From the NCBI GenBank assembly GCA_905221605.1, contig CAJNDS010000613.1:100001-164000 (forward strand): a stretch of DNA of 64,000 nt, read 5' to 3'. A program made the position numbers and the translations under genes. Source of the DNA: Symbiodinium natans (taxonomy: Eukaryota; Sar; Dinophyceae; Suessiales; Symbiodiniaceae). Position 1 is the stretch's first letter; each line of letters begins with the position of its first letter. Below the pieces are notes generated by a model. The model did not search any database and was not told the DNA's origin. It saw nothing but the letters and a program-made list of their open reading frames with translations. Of this stretch, positions 21,886-32,542 are shown in pieces.

Positions 21886-24800
21886 GAGCCAAAAGGCCTT
21901 CATGAGCGGCGACTTCCCCTGGGAGTCGCGGCAGTTGGGCTCCGCAGGTAGGTCCAAGAGCTGGCTCAGGGCCCGGAGATCGCCTTTTCGCGGAGGGTTT
22001 AGGGTTTAGGGTTTAGGGTTTAGGGTTTAGGGTTTAGGGTTTAGGGTTTGGGGTTTGGGGTTTAGGGTTTAGGGTTTAGGGTTAAAGTAAACCCTAAACC
22101 CTAAACCCTAAACCCTAAACCCTAAACCCTAAACCCCCTAAACCCCTAAACCCCCTAAACCCCTAAACCCCCTAAACCCCCAAAAAAAACCCTAAACCCC
22201 ATAAACCCCCTAAACCCCCTAAACCCCCTAAACCCCTGAACCCCTAAACCCCTAAACCCCTCACCCCCTCAACCCCTCACCCCCCAAACCCCTGAACCCC
22301 TAAACCCTAAACCGTAAACCCTAAACCCTAAACCCTAAACCCTAAACCCCCAAGCTCAAAAGGCCCCCTGACAAGGCGCCTTTGTCCGCCGCCTGGAGCA
22401 GCTGCTCTTCCGAGCCGTGGCCGCAGGGAAGGATCACCAGCTGAGATGCGTTTTAAGGGGTTTAGGGTTTAGGGTTTTAGGGTTTTGGGGTTTAGGGGTT
22501 TGCAGTTTCGGGTTTCGGGTTTCGGGTTTCGGGTAAGGGTTTAGGGTTTAGGGTTTGGGGTTTGGGTTTAGGGTTTGGGGTAACGTTTTAGGGTTTAGGG
22601 TTTAGGGGCTTAGGGCTTAGGGCGTAGTATATAGAGCTCAAGGGTGCCTGTGCAGGGCTGCGGGTGAGATGTTCTAGTTAGAGTCTGTCACTGGCGGAGT
22701 TTTCAGTTGGGATGGGGAGGGGGGCCATTTTCAGGCTATCTACGCAGCAGTTTCTGGGCAGTGTGCCTAGAGATGTCAAACCCGAAAGCATGAAAACCAT
22801 CATAAACCCTAAGCCATTCTAAGGCCCTAAACCCCACCCCAAACCCTCAACCCCAGCCCTGATACCCAAACCCCATAATTAACCCTAAACCCTACACCTC
22901 CAAACCGTGAACCCTAAAGCCTGCTTTGAAGCATCAGGTCACCCCCACAAGAAAGCCCTCATGGTCCCAAATCGGTATTTGGGGGTTCTTAGTAACGCAA
23001 TGATAGCTGCACTTTTAAACCCAACTATAGCGCTATTAGGGTACTTAAGTTGCTTATAAGTGGGTTATGACCTAACCCGAAACCCTAAACCCCACTTATA
23101 ATTGGCCTACTAAGTACCCGAAGCCTCTAAACCCTAAACCCTAAACCCTAAATTTTAAACCCTAAGTAATAGGAAAAGGCCTGCAAACGAAGCGACTCTC
23201 AGCCCCAAGAGCCCTCAGGGTTTACCAGTTCATGGTTGGGATAGGATGAAAAACAACCCAAATCTCTACTCCTTGTTGAGTTTAAGTACCCTGAAACATG
23301 CAAAATGTTACCCTGCTATGACAAAGTTTAGGGTTTTGGGTTGAGGGTGCGGGCCTCGGGATGAGGATGTAGGGAGGCTGTCAGCTTAGGCGGCGTGGGG
23401 TGAGAGCGCGCGCAGTGTTTCATGTCCAAAGCTCAGGTGCTTGTTGCACGGTAATGAAGCACCTATCCTTCACTGCCCCTATCACAGCAAGCCCTCAACC
23501 CTAAACCCTAAAAACCCTGTAAACCCTACAAACCCTATACACCCTACAAACCCTACAAACCCCATAAAGCCTATAAAACCCACAAACCCTAGAATAAACC
23601 CTAGAATAAACCCTAGAATAAACCCGATAAACCCGATAAACCCTAAACCCTAAACCCTAAACCCTAAACCCTGCCTGCAGCTCCTCTGGCTCACCCAGCT
23701 GTTGGAAGGACGCGTTCTCCGGCACCAGCCCGCCCCCTGGGCTTCCGAGAGCCGAGATTGTAGCAGAGTCCGAAGCCCCAAAGCCCCAGACGCCTAGGGT
23801 TTAGGGTTTAGGGTTTAGGGTTCAGGGTTTAGGGTTTAGGGTTTAGGGTTTAGGGTTTAGGGCATATTCTACTTACCCTCAGGCCTAAACACAGTCTGGT
23901 ATAAGAAAGTCCCTGAGCCCTAAACCTTGTAGAGTCATGGTCTTTGGGCCAAGCGCTTAGAGCCATAGGGCTGGAGCTTTGTGGGTGGCCTTCACAGCGC
24001 CAAGCAAAAATACGACTCAGCCGCAGGATTTGCCCCAACATATAGATCCCTACATAGTAGGATCCCTTTATAATTAGGACCCGAATAAGGTAACCTGAAT
24101 ATCGTAAACCCCGCAGGTTCCCCTGCCAGACCTTGTGTTCAGATCTCAGTAAGTGTGGCCTCACGGAGACTTAGAGTTTGGAGTGCACACTGAACTGGCA
24201 CCAAAACACCTGCAGTTCCTAAACCCTGAACCCTAAGCCCTAAACCCTGGCACCCTAAACCCCGCCCAAAGCATGGAAGACACTCAACCCCTAACCCGCG
24301 ATTCCCTTAGCACTGGAAGACCCGGAGTCCCAGACTCCAAACCTTCTAACCTGGAACCAAGGGGTTTAGGGTTTAGGGTTTAGGGTTTAGGGTTTAGGGC
24401 TTCGGGCTTCGGGCGCAGGGTCGAGGGTACTACGTACCTAAACACCCTTGACACCCGAAGCAATGTTACGCAGTGGAAGACTCTAAAAATCCAAGAACCC
24501 TCCAAAGCCCACCAAGCATGGCGAAGATGCCTCGAACGTTACCTGCAATAAGGCGCCCGCCCCTCCCCCCCCCCTCAGGTCCTCATGGAGGGTGCATGGG
24601 GGAGGGGGGCTGGTAAAAGTCAAAACCTTAAACCCTAGCTTCTAAAACCCCTAAACCCTAAACCCGAAACCCTGAACCCCTAACCCTAAACCCTATACCC
24701 CAAACCCTAAACCCTAAACCCTAACCCTAAACCCTAAACCCCTAACCCTAAACCCTACACCCCAAACCCTAAACCCCAAACCCCAAACCCGAAACCCTAA

Positions 24801-27403
24801 ACCCCTAACCCTAAACCCTAAACCCCAAACCCCAAACCCGAAACCCTAAACCCGAAACCCTAAACCCTAAACCCCCCTAAGTCTCAGGCCCGGGCCGTTC
24901 GGATCCAAGAGCCGCTGTCGGAAAGCTGGCACGGCTAGCCTCTAGAAGCCGAGGGTTTTGCAGGGTTTTGCAGGGTTTAGGGTTTAGGGTTTAGGGTTTA
25001 GGGTTTAGGGTTTGGGGTTTGGGGTTTGGGGTTTGGGGTTTGGGGTTTGGGGTTTGGGGTTTGGGGTTTGGGGTTTGGGGTTTGGGGTTTGGGGTTTGGG
25101 GTTTCGTTTTACAGGGTTTAACGGGTTCAAAGGGGGCTTAACGGGTTTTAGGGGTTTCAAGGGTTTAGAGGGTGTATTAGAGGTCTAAAGGGGTTTAAAG
25201 GGTTTAAAGGGGTTTAAAGGGGTTTAAAAGGTTTAAAGGGCTTAAAGGGTTTAAAAGGGTTCAAAGGGGTTTAAGGGGTTTAGAGGGTTTAAGGGGTGAA
25301 AAGGGTTTAGGGGTTTGAAGGGTTTATGGGGTTTAAAGGGTTTGGGGTGCAGGGTTTAAGTTTCCGGGTTTAGGTCTAGGGGGTAAGGTTTGGGTCTTAG
25401 GGTTTGGGGGGTTCAGGGTTTAGGGTTTTTTTCAGGCCTCGGGTTTACGAGGTTTACAAGGTTTAAAGGTTTAAAGGGTTTACAGGGTGTAGGGTTTACA
25501 GGGTCACCAGGTTACAGGGTTTGGGCTTTTAGGGCTTACAGTGCGTAGGGAGTTTAGAGGGGTTGATAGGGTTTACTGCGGATATCCCAGGTGCGCATGG
25601 CGGATTGCACCCGTTGGTAGCTCTGCCCCCTGAAAACCCTATCTAGACTCAAGAGTAGCCTAGGAAATGACAAGGGTCCTCCAAAACCGAAAAATAAGCC
25701 CTGAAACCCAAAACCCACAACCCTACACCACAAACTCTCCACCCCAAGCCCTAAACACTAAGAACCTAAACCCCAAAGAAGGTGATGGCTTGGGGTCAGG
25801 GGAAGGGGTGAGAGGGGTGTGTGTGGCGGGGGCCGGGGGGAAGGGGGTGATCTTGAGCCAAGTCGCCGATCCTCCATTGCCTCTTTCCTCAAGGTTTTAG
25901 GGTTTAGGGTTTAGGGGGTTTGGGGTTCAGGGTTTCGGGGGTTAAGGGGTTTAGGATTTGGGGTTTAGTTGTTCAACCCTGAGGATTCAAGGCAGTTTAG
26001 GGTTTAGGGTCTATAGGGTTTAGGGTTTAGGGTTTTTAGGGTTTTTAGGGTCGCTGCAAGTTTTCCACAAGAAGCCAACCGCAAGGGGGTCTCAATGAAG
26101 ATAATTCCACGGCGGGGGAGTCGGGTTTAGGGTTTAGAGTTTAGTGTTTAGGGTTGAGGGTTTGAGGGTTTGGGTTTAGGGTTTAGGGTTTGGGGTTTAG
26201 GGTTTAGGGTTTAGGGTTTAGGGTTTAGGGTCTAGGGTCTAGGGTCTAGGGTTTACGGTTGAGGGCAGGGCGTGAAGCCCAGGATTTTCGCTTAGGGGGT
26301 TTGGGGTACGACCGTTCCTGGCAAGATCGCTCCTGATAGATCGCTTCCGTTGCTTGGGTCTATTGAAGCTTACGGGTTTGGGGTTGCGGGTCTTCCCTAA
26401 AACCTAAACCCTATAACTCCTGGAAACCCTTTCAACCCTACACCCTAAACCCTAAACCCTAAACCCTAAACCCTAAACCCTAAACCCTAAAACCTAAACC
26501 CTCACCCATATGAAGCCATGGAACCCCGAAGCGACAACCCTGAACCCTCAGCTCATAGGACTGCCCTTGGAACCTTTTGGTGCACAACCTTAGGGTACGA
26601 GTCTTAACCCCTTGAAGCACAACCCTAAACCCTAAACCCGAAACCCTCAACCCTCAACCCTCAACTCTAAACCCTAAACCCCCAACCCTAAACCCTAAAC
26701 CCTAAGCCCTAAACCCTAAGCCCAAACACTAAACCCTAACCCCTAACCTAAAGGAGGGCTTTGTGGATGTAGATTCGTAGGGTTCAGAGTTTCATGGCCG
26801 GGTGTCACGGCCATGGCGAAACCCAAGGGCGACAGCGCCTCGAACGGCTTCGGGTTTAGGGTTTGGGGTTTAGGGTTTGGGGTTTAGGGTTTTGGGCTTA
26901 GGGCTTCGGGCTTAGGGTTTAGGGTTTAGGGAGGGTTTGGGGTTTAGGGTTTAGGGTTTAGGGTGTAGGGTTTAGGGTCGGGGTTTTAGGGACAACATCT
27001 GCACAGGTTTGCGAGTTCCTGGCATTTGCACATAGCGCCAGTCCCGACTGACCAAGCGTTCCAAGCCGAAGCCAGGCCCAACCCCCGGGAAAACCGTGAG
27101 AACCCCAAGACAGAATCACCCTGGACCCTAAACCCTAAACCCTAAACCCTAAGCCCTAAACCCTAAACCCTAAACCCTAAAGCCTAAACCATCCTAAACC
27201 CCAAAACCCTATCAACACCTTGAACCCTAGGGTTTAGGGTTTGGGTGTCGGGGCAAAACCTCCACCGCTACCCGCTAGCCCTTGATGCCATAAGGGGGTT
27301 TAGGGTTTAGGGTTTAGGGTTTAGGGGTATGCCACTTAGGCACCAGCAGCTCCAGCTCCAGGGTCGCAAGGGGCTCCCCCGACACAGAGACGACACGTAA
27401 CAT
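21886..27403 (-). CDS. Ubl+ankyrin-repeat gene, 5' block of exons
   Basis: Exons on the minus strand: 27403-27344 (ATG, MLRVVSVSGEPLATLELELL), 24939-24896 (LAVPAFRQRLLDPNG), 23736-23675 (LVPENASFQQLGEPEELQ), 22440-22380 (LVILPCGHGSEEQLLQAADK) and 21983-21886 (DLRALSQLLDLPAEPN, then KSPLMKAFWL). The order matches a common dinoflagellate layout as I recall it: a ubiquitin-like N-terminus with an FRQRLL core and an LQLVLLP-like strand, followed by ankyrin repeats starting SEEQLLQAA. At least one exon between 27344 and 24939 was not placed; weak candidates lie near 26.8 kb and 26.1 kb. Donors from 24896 on are all GC; the acceptors are AG|G except 22440 (AG|C). The 22380/21983 junction shares AAAGGCG on both sides. 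Introns contain several hundred bp of telomere-type repeat. Function unknown beyond protein interaction. Confidence 0.78.
21995..22086. repeat. TTTAGGG array (left half of head-to-head pair)
   Basis: About twelve units, two TTTGGGG; followed at once by the reverse orientation. Confidence 0.95.
22087..22350. repeat. CCCTAAA array (right half of head-to-head pair)
   Basis: Perfect units, then a block of CCCCTAAA 8-mers, then perfect units again. Confidence 0.95.
24637..24875. repeat. CCCTAAA/CCCCAAA/CCCGAAA mixed array
   Basis: Variant units repeat in the same order twice, suggesting segmental duplication within the array. Confidence 0.9.
24972..25103. repeat. TTTAGGG then pure TTTGGGG block
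   Basis: About five TTTAGGG units followed by about thirteen TTTGGGG units with no mixing. Confidence 0.95.
25104..25560. repeat. Degenerate GGGTTTAAAG-type repeat
   Basis: Many GGGTTTAAAG, GGGTTTACAG and GGGGTTTAGAG units, apparently decayed telomeric repeat. Confidence 0.8.
26437..26510. repeat. CCCTAAA array
   Basis: About ten units; between exons of the ankyrin gene. Confidence 0.9.
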
Positions 27404-28097
27404 GGCGTCCAAAAGAGTCTTATTTAGGGTTTAGGGTTTAGGGTTTAGGGTTTAGGGTTAGGGTTTAGTAGGGTTTAGTAGGGTTTAGTGTTTAGGGTTT
27501 AGGGTTGGTGTGTTTAAGGTGAAAGGTGCTTGGCTTACGGGTTTCGGGGTTTAGCGTCTTATGCTTCAGTGGCGTGAGTGGGGGTTGAGGGTTTTAGGGG
27601 TTAGGGTTGAGGGTTTAGGGCTTTAGGGTTTAGGTTCTTGCTTGACGTGCAGGTGTAGCGGCCGGGGTGGGGGGCTTGTTCATTGGAGATTTAGAGTTTC
27701 AGGGTTTCGGGTTTCGGTTAGATTTCAGGGTTTGGGGGAAGAACTACCCCTGTCAGCTGCGATGCGAGAAAGGCCGCCCATGCAGCTTGCGCGTGGGTTT
27801 TTGGCCGTTTATGCACCACCTCAACCCTAAAATCTAAAACCCTCCAAGTGAAGCACAATGTTCATGGCCCTCAAGGTCCAAGCAAGATAGGTAGAGAAAC
27901 TGAAGAATGGAGAAAGAAGCCAAAAGAATGAAGCCTCCAGCAGACATGGGTTTAGGGTTTAGGGTTTAGGGTTTAGGGTTTAGGGGGTGTCCCAGGATTC
28001 ATGATTGATGATTGCAGCAGTCGAAGCCTCAGACTGCACTCCCCTCAAAAAGCATATTTTGTACACCTTTGTGTATAGGTACATCGAATTGTCATAC

Positions 28098-28262
28098 ACA
28101 CACATATAAATATAAATATATATATATATACACACACATATATACATATATATGTATATATACGTATATACATATACACATATATTATCTACATTTTTAC
28201 ATATATACATATATACATATATGCATATATACATATATACATATATATATATACATATATGT
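28098..28262. repeat. AT/TATACA microsatellite
   Basis: Runs of ATATAT, CACACATA and ATACATAT between the HMGCS and ankyrin genes. Confidence 0.9.
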
Positions 28263-28734
28263 TTAGTTCAGGTTGTTTTTGTGTATATCTGTATATGTAC
28301 ATACACCTACATATATCCATTCATATGACTCCGTAAGTACTAACATCTCAAGCCGCTTTCCTAGACCTGATGGCCCAAGCGAGCTCGGGAACCCTGAGGC
28401 GAGGGCTCAATAGCCTTAAACTGCTCCTCCTCGCACAAACAAGGGCTTGGGGTTGAGGGTTGAGGGTTTAGGATTTTAGGATTTTGGGTTTAGGCACTTG
28501 GGGGGCAGAGGGGGTTAGGGTGGGAGGGAAGGAGCAGGAGATGTCGAGGTGTTGAGTTTTGCTTTCAGGGCTGAGGGCTGGAAAATTTTGCGTAGGTCAG
28601 CGCAGGGTTCCAAGCTTTGGGACCACACCAAGGGACACAAAACATAGACCCCCAAATGGCAGGATTCCCTGAGAATAAGGACCCCAATTTCGGAAACCCC
28701 CGTATACGAAAAGTCATGAATAGGGATTCTAGTA

Positions 28735-28785
28735 CCCCCTATTTGAATCCCGACTAAGGACCGTCAGCATATGGGGAACATCCCC
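28735..28785. mobile_element. MITE-like element, family 2, right arm only
   Basis: CCCGACTAAGGACCGTCAGC and ATATGGGGAACATCCC match the right arm of the other copies. Confidence 0.4.
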
Positions 28786-29834
28786 CAAACCCTAAACCTA
28801 AAACCCAAACCTTAGACCCTAAACCCTAAACCCTGAACTGGGGCCCGAACCATCTACCCTTAATCAGCCTCGGGCGGGGGGCCTGTCCTTGGTGTTCGTG
28901 ATGGCCCGGGGCTTCTCCTCTGGCCGCCTCCCGCAAGAACTCCTAAACCCTAAACCCTAAACCCTAAACCCTTAACCCTAACCCCTGAACCCTAAACCCT
29001 AAACCCTAAACCCTGCGTAAGCCTATCCCTATGTTGGGTTTAGGGTTTGGGGCTTCGGGATCTGGACGGACAGGAGTGCGTGCCCAAGCATTTCGGTACA
29101 TTTGCCTTCTTCAGAGAATCTACATATGGGTTCAGGGTTTAGGGTTTAGGGTTTAGCTGTCTGGGCAGACATGTTGTTGGAGTGCGGCGCGTTCCCGCGC
29201 GTGTATGTTCCAGCACATTTGCAGGTTTTCGGGACTTTCTGGGGGTGGGGGAGGGTTTAGGGTTATACTAAAAGGCCAGACGTTGTTAAGCCAGTTGGGG
29301 GTGTCGAAACATAGGGGTCCCTTTAAGGTATCCTCTTGCATTTGGGGTATAAAAGGGGGGAACCTATTTTGGGAAATGCCCAGTTCAGCGTTCCCGGGCT
29401 TCAAAATGAGGGCTTTGGTTGCCGACGGGTGTTTAGGGCTTCGGCGAAGGAAACGGGCCAAACCCTGAACCCTAAACCCTAAACCCTAAACTAAACCCTG
29501 AACCCTAAACCCTAAACCCCAAACCCCTGCGCCCTAAACCCTGAACCAGTGGGGAAGGCCTTGAGGGCCACTCTAAACACAAATCCGCATCCACCCCTTT
29601 CTGCACTGGAATTTGTACTCCAACACACTGAACAGGGTTTAGGGTTCAGGGTTTAGGGTTTAGGGTTTGGCCTTTAAAGGCTCGTGTAGTTCTCTGAATT
29701 AGGTTCCCTTTTAGGCTCCACCTATACGACGGCACTGTGAACAGGACCCCCTTCCAAAGAGAGAACGAATTCCGCACCCCCCGACCTCCTGCACATCGTA
29801 ACTCCCCGAAGCCGAACCGGGAAAGCCCCCTAAA

Positions 29835-29927
29835 CTTGGGATGTTTCCCCTTATACTAACAGTTCTTGATAAGAATGTACGTACTATAATCCCGATTAAG
29901 GACTGTGAGTATAATGGGGAACATCCC
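29835..29927. mobile_element. MITE-like element, family 2
   Basis: Arms CTTGGGATGTTTCCCCTTAT and GTATAATGGGGAACATCCC, with ACTAACAGTTCTT and AAGGACTGTGAGT as inner arms. Confidence 0.6.
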
Positions 29928-30794
29928 TAAACTTTAAACCCTAAACCCTACATGTGAGAGGATCTTGGGTATGTGGGAACTTTCGTTCCGGTGTGGTAGA
30001 ACAAAAACAAAACGAAAAACCTAAGCCCCCCTCAAAGAAACCCCAAACGTCAAAATACAAACAGGGAGACCAAATCAGATCCCTACAAACTTGGCTGCAC
30101 TTAGCAGGGTAGCCATAAATTTAATTTTAGCTGCCTTGTTAAGAAACCCAATAAAACCCCAAAAGGCTAAGGATCTAAAGTTACAGTAAAGCACCACAGA
30201 GCCAACAACACTCTGAGATCGTGGCTGGAGAATGGGTCCGAAAGCCTCGCGCGGGGGCCGCTCCTCTGCCTTCCCGCCGGGGACATGTGTGGCAACTTCT
30301 TTAGGTTCAGGGTTATAGGGTTTAGGGTTTAGGGCTTAGGGGTGTCGGGTTTAGGGGTCAAGGGTTTAGGGTTTAGGGTTTAGGGGTTTGGGGGCTTTGG
30401 TTCCTTTCAACCTCCTTCGTGGAGTCGTAGAGCACGGAGCTGGTGTTCTTCTACATTGGTGGTCCTTTTCCCGTTCCGGCCTGTGCTGTGGCAGATTTGT
30501 TGTTGAAAGGTACCTGCTCTGTTCCTTCCTGCTAAACCACCTGAACCCTGACAGAAAAACCCTGACAGCTTTTCTGGTTCATAGACCTTAATTGGGACTA
30601 TATTGGTATAGGGGATACGACTCCAATTTTTAGGGTTCGTTTGGTCCCCAAGTTTGGAACAACCCCCGCAGGTGGATGGGCAGAAGACGAGGCAGGGAAC
30701 GCCTGTTAGTGCAATTAGGGGGGAAGGGGGGGGGGGGGGGGGGGGGTTGTAAAAGGAAAGCCTGGAGCCTAAACCCCTCAAAGCTCAAAGCTAC

Positions 30795-31030
30795 AGCCTC
30801 AACACTGAACCCTGAACCCTAAACTGCCCTAAACCCTAAACCCGAAACCCTGAACCCTAAACCCTAAACCGCCCTAAACCCTAAACCCTAAACCACCCTA
30901 AACCCTAACCCTAAACCCTAAACCACCCTAAACCCTAAACCCTAACCCTAAACCCTAAACCCTAAACCCTAAACCCTAAACCCTAAACCCTAAACCCTAA
31001 ACCACCCTAAACCCTAAACCCTAAACCCGC
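30795..31030. repeat. CCCTAAA array with regular ACCACCCTAAA units
   Basis: Blocks of two or three CCCTAAA separated by CCACCCTAAA, a higher-order repeat. Confidence 0.9.
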
Positions 31031-32424
31031 GAACGGTTCTCGGCCGCTCCATAGACTTTCTGTCAAGGCTTGGGGCTGCAGGTGGGAACCTTAGGGTCTC
31101 AGGCTTTCAGGGTTTAGGGTTTAGGGTTTAGGGTTTAACCAAAGACTTCCGACCCACAACCCCAACAGCCCACAAAGCCCTGCAAGCCCCTAAGGCTTGA
31201 ACCCTGAACCCTGAACCCTCTCAAAAACCCTAGACAACTGACCCCAAGCCCAATATGAACCCCAAACCCTAAACTTCCTAAACCCTGAACCTGAAACCCT
31301 AGACCCTAAACGTCCCAAACCTTAAACCCTAAACCCTAAATTGCCGAGACCCTGAACCTTAAACCCTAAACCCTAAACCCCCAAGGGTTCAAGAGCGGGT
31401 CCCTGCCTTGTCGACCGGCAGCGCGAGGGTGGGATCCTTAGGGTTCAGGGTTCAGGGTTCAAGTTGAGGGTTCAGGGTTTAGGGGTTTTAGATGATATTA
31501 GGGTTTAGGGTTTAGGGTTGGGTTTCGGGGTTTTCAGGTATTCGGGTTTAAGGGACTTACACGATACTTGCATGGAGGCTCCCAGAGGATAACGTTGACA
31601 ATTGTTGTGGCTCCCGTGCTCCTTCGACTCCCTTCGGCAACCGGCTCAATGAGGGAATCTTATGCACAACCTCCGGATATTGGGCTGCTTAGGGTTTAGC
31701 TGTTCTGGCCCAGGGTTGCTTCTATGAAGTTTTAGGACGTGGGTTGTTGAGGGTTTACGTTTGTGGCGGGAAAGCTGAGCACCTGGCCAGCGGGCCTGTA
31801 GAAAGGCCACCTTGCCATGGACTAGGCTTGCGGGCTCCAGGAATTTAAGCCTCGAGCTTCTCCTGCACCCCCGCCTGAGAACCATATCAACATACTTTCA
31901 TTCAACAAGTGTTCCCGAGGCCTTTATGAATACTCCCGCCACCCCTAGAACCAAACTACACTACGATCATTCAAAATCTTCCCTGGCCTGGGGCTGTATT
32001 CGCAAAATGCGAAAGGTCAACTCAGAGGGAGACTCTTGGTTCAGGGTGGAAGGAGCGATTGTTCAGAAGTTTATGACATTAGGGTTTAGGGTTTAGGGTT
32101 TAGGGTTTCGGGTTTCGGGTTTAGGGTTTAGGGTTTCGGGTTTAGGGTTTTTGGGCTTAGGGTTAGGGCTTAGAGGGGAACTCGGGAATGCAGGGTTCCT
32201 GCTTGGCCTGATTTGCACTACGGGCCATTCCTCTTGTAGTCTGCTCCTTCTTTTCCAGGGTGCCACATCCACATTCCTAAACCCCATATACCCTAACCCT
32301 AAAACCCTAAACCATAAACCCTAAACCGTGATTCGCCCGCCATACGCTTTCAGCTTTTGCGCGCGAGGTGAGGGACGAAGATGGCGTATAGGGCTTCGTG
32401 TTTATAGGGTTGTTATCATAGGGG

Positions 32425-32477
32425 AGACTATAATCCCTGTCTTAAGGAGTGCTAGTATAAGGGGGAACATCCCAAGT
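32425..32477. mobile_element. MITE-like element, family 2, right arm only
   Basis: GACTATAATCCCTGTCTTAA followed by GTATAAGGGGGAACATCCCA; no left arm found. Confidence 0.4.
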
Positions 32478-32542
32478 TGAGGGGTTAAGAAACTGTCCTT
32501 CGAAGGTATACGGGATGGTCACAGCTAGGCGAGCGTTCAAGG

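Larger units (their letters stand above)
27404..32542. other. Intergenic stretch between HMG-CoA synthase and the ankyrin gene
   Basis: Telomere-type repeats, the AT microsatellite, two family 2 MITEs and short unique islands. Some islands (28380-28440, 28865-28945, 30225-30295 on the minus strand) are open and charged, but I could not assign them to a gene. Confidence 0.5.

Noticed and set aside
28012-28266. Tyr/Ile-rich ORFs on both strands
   Set aside because: Encoded by an AT microsatellite.
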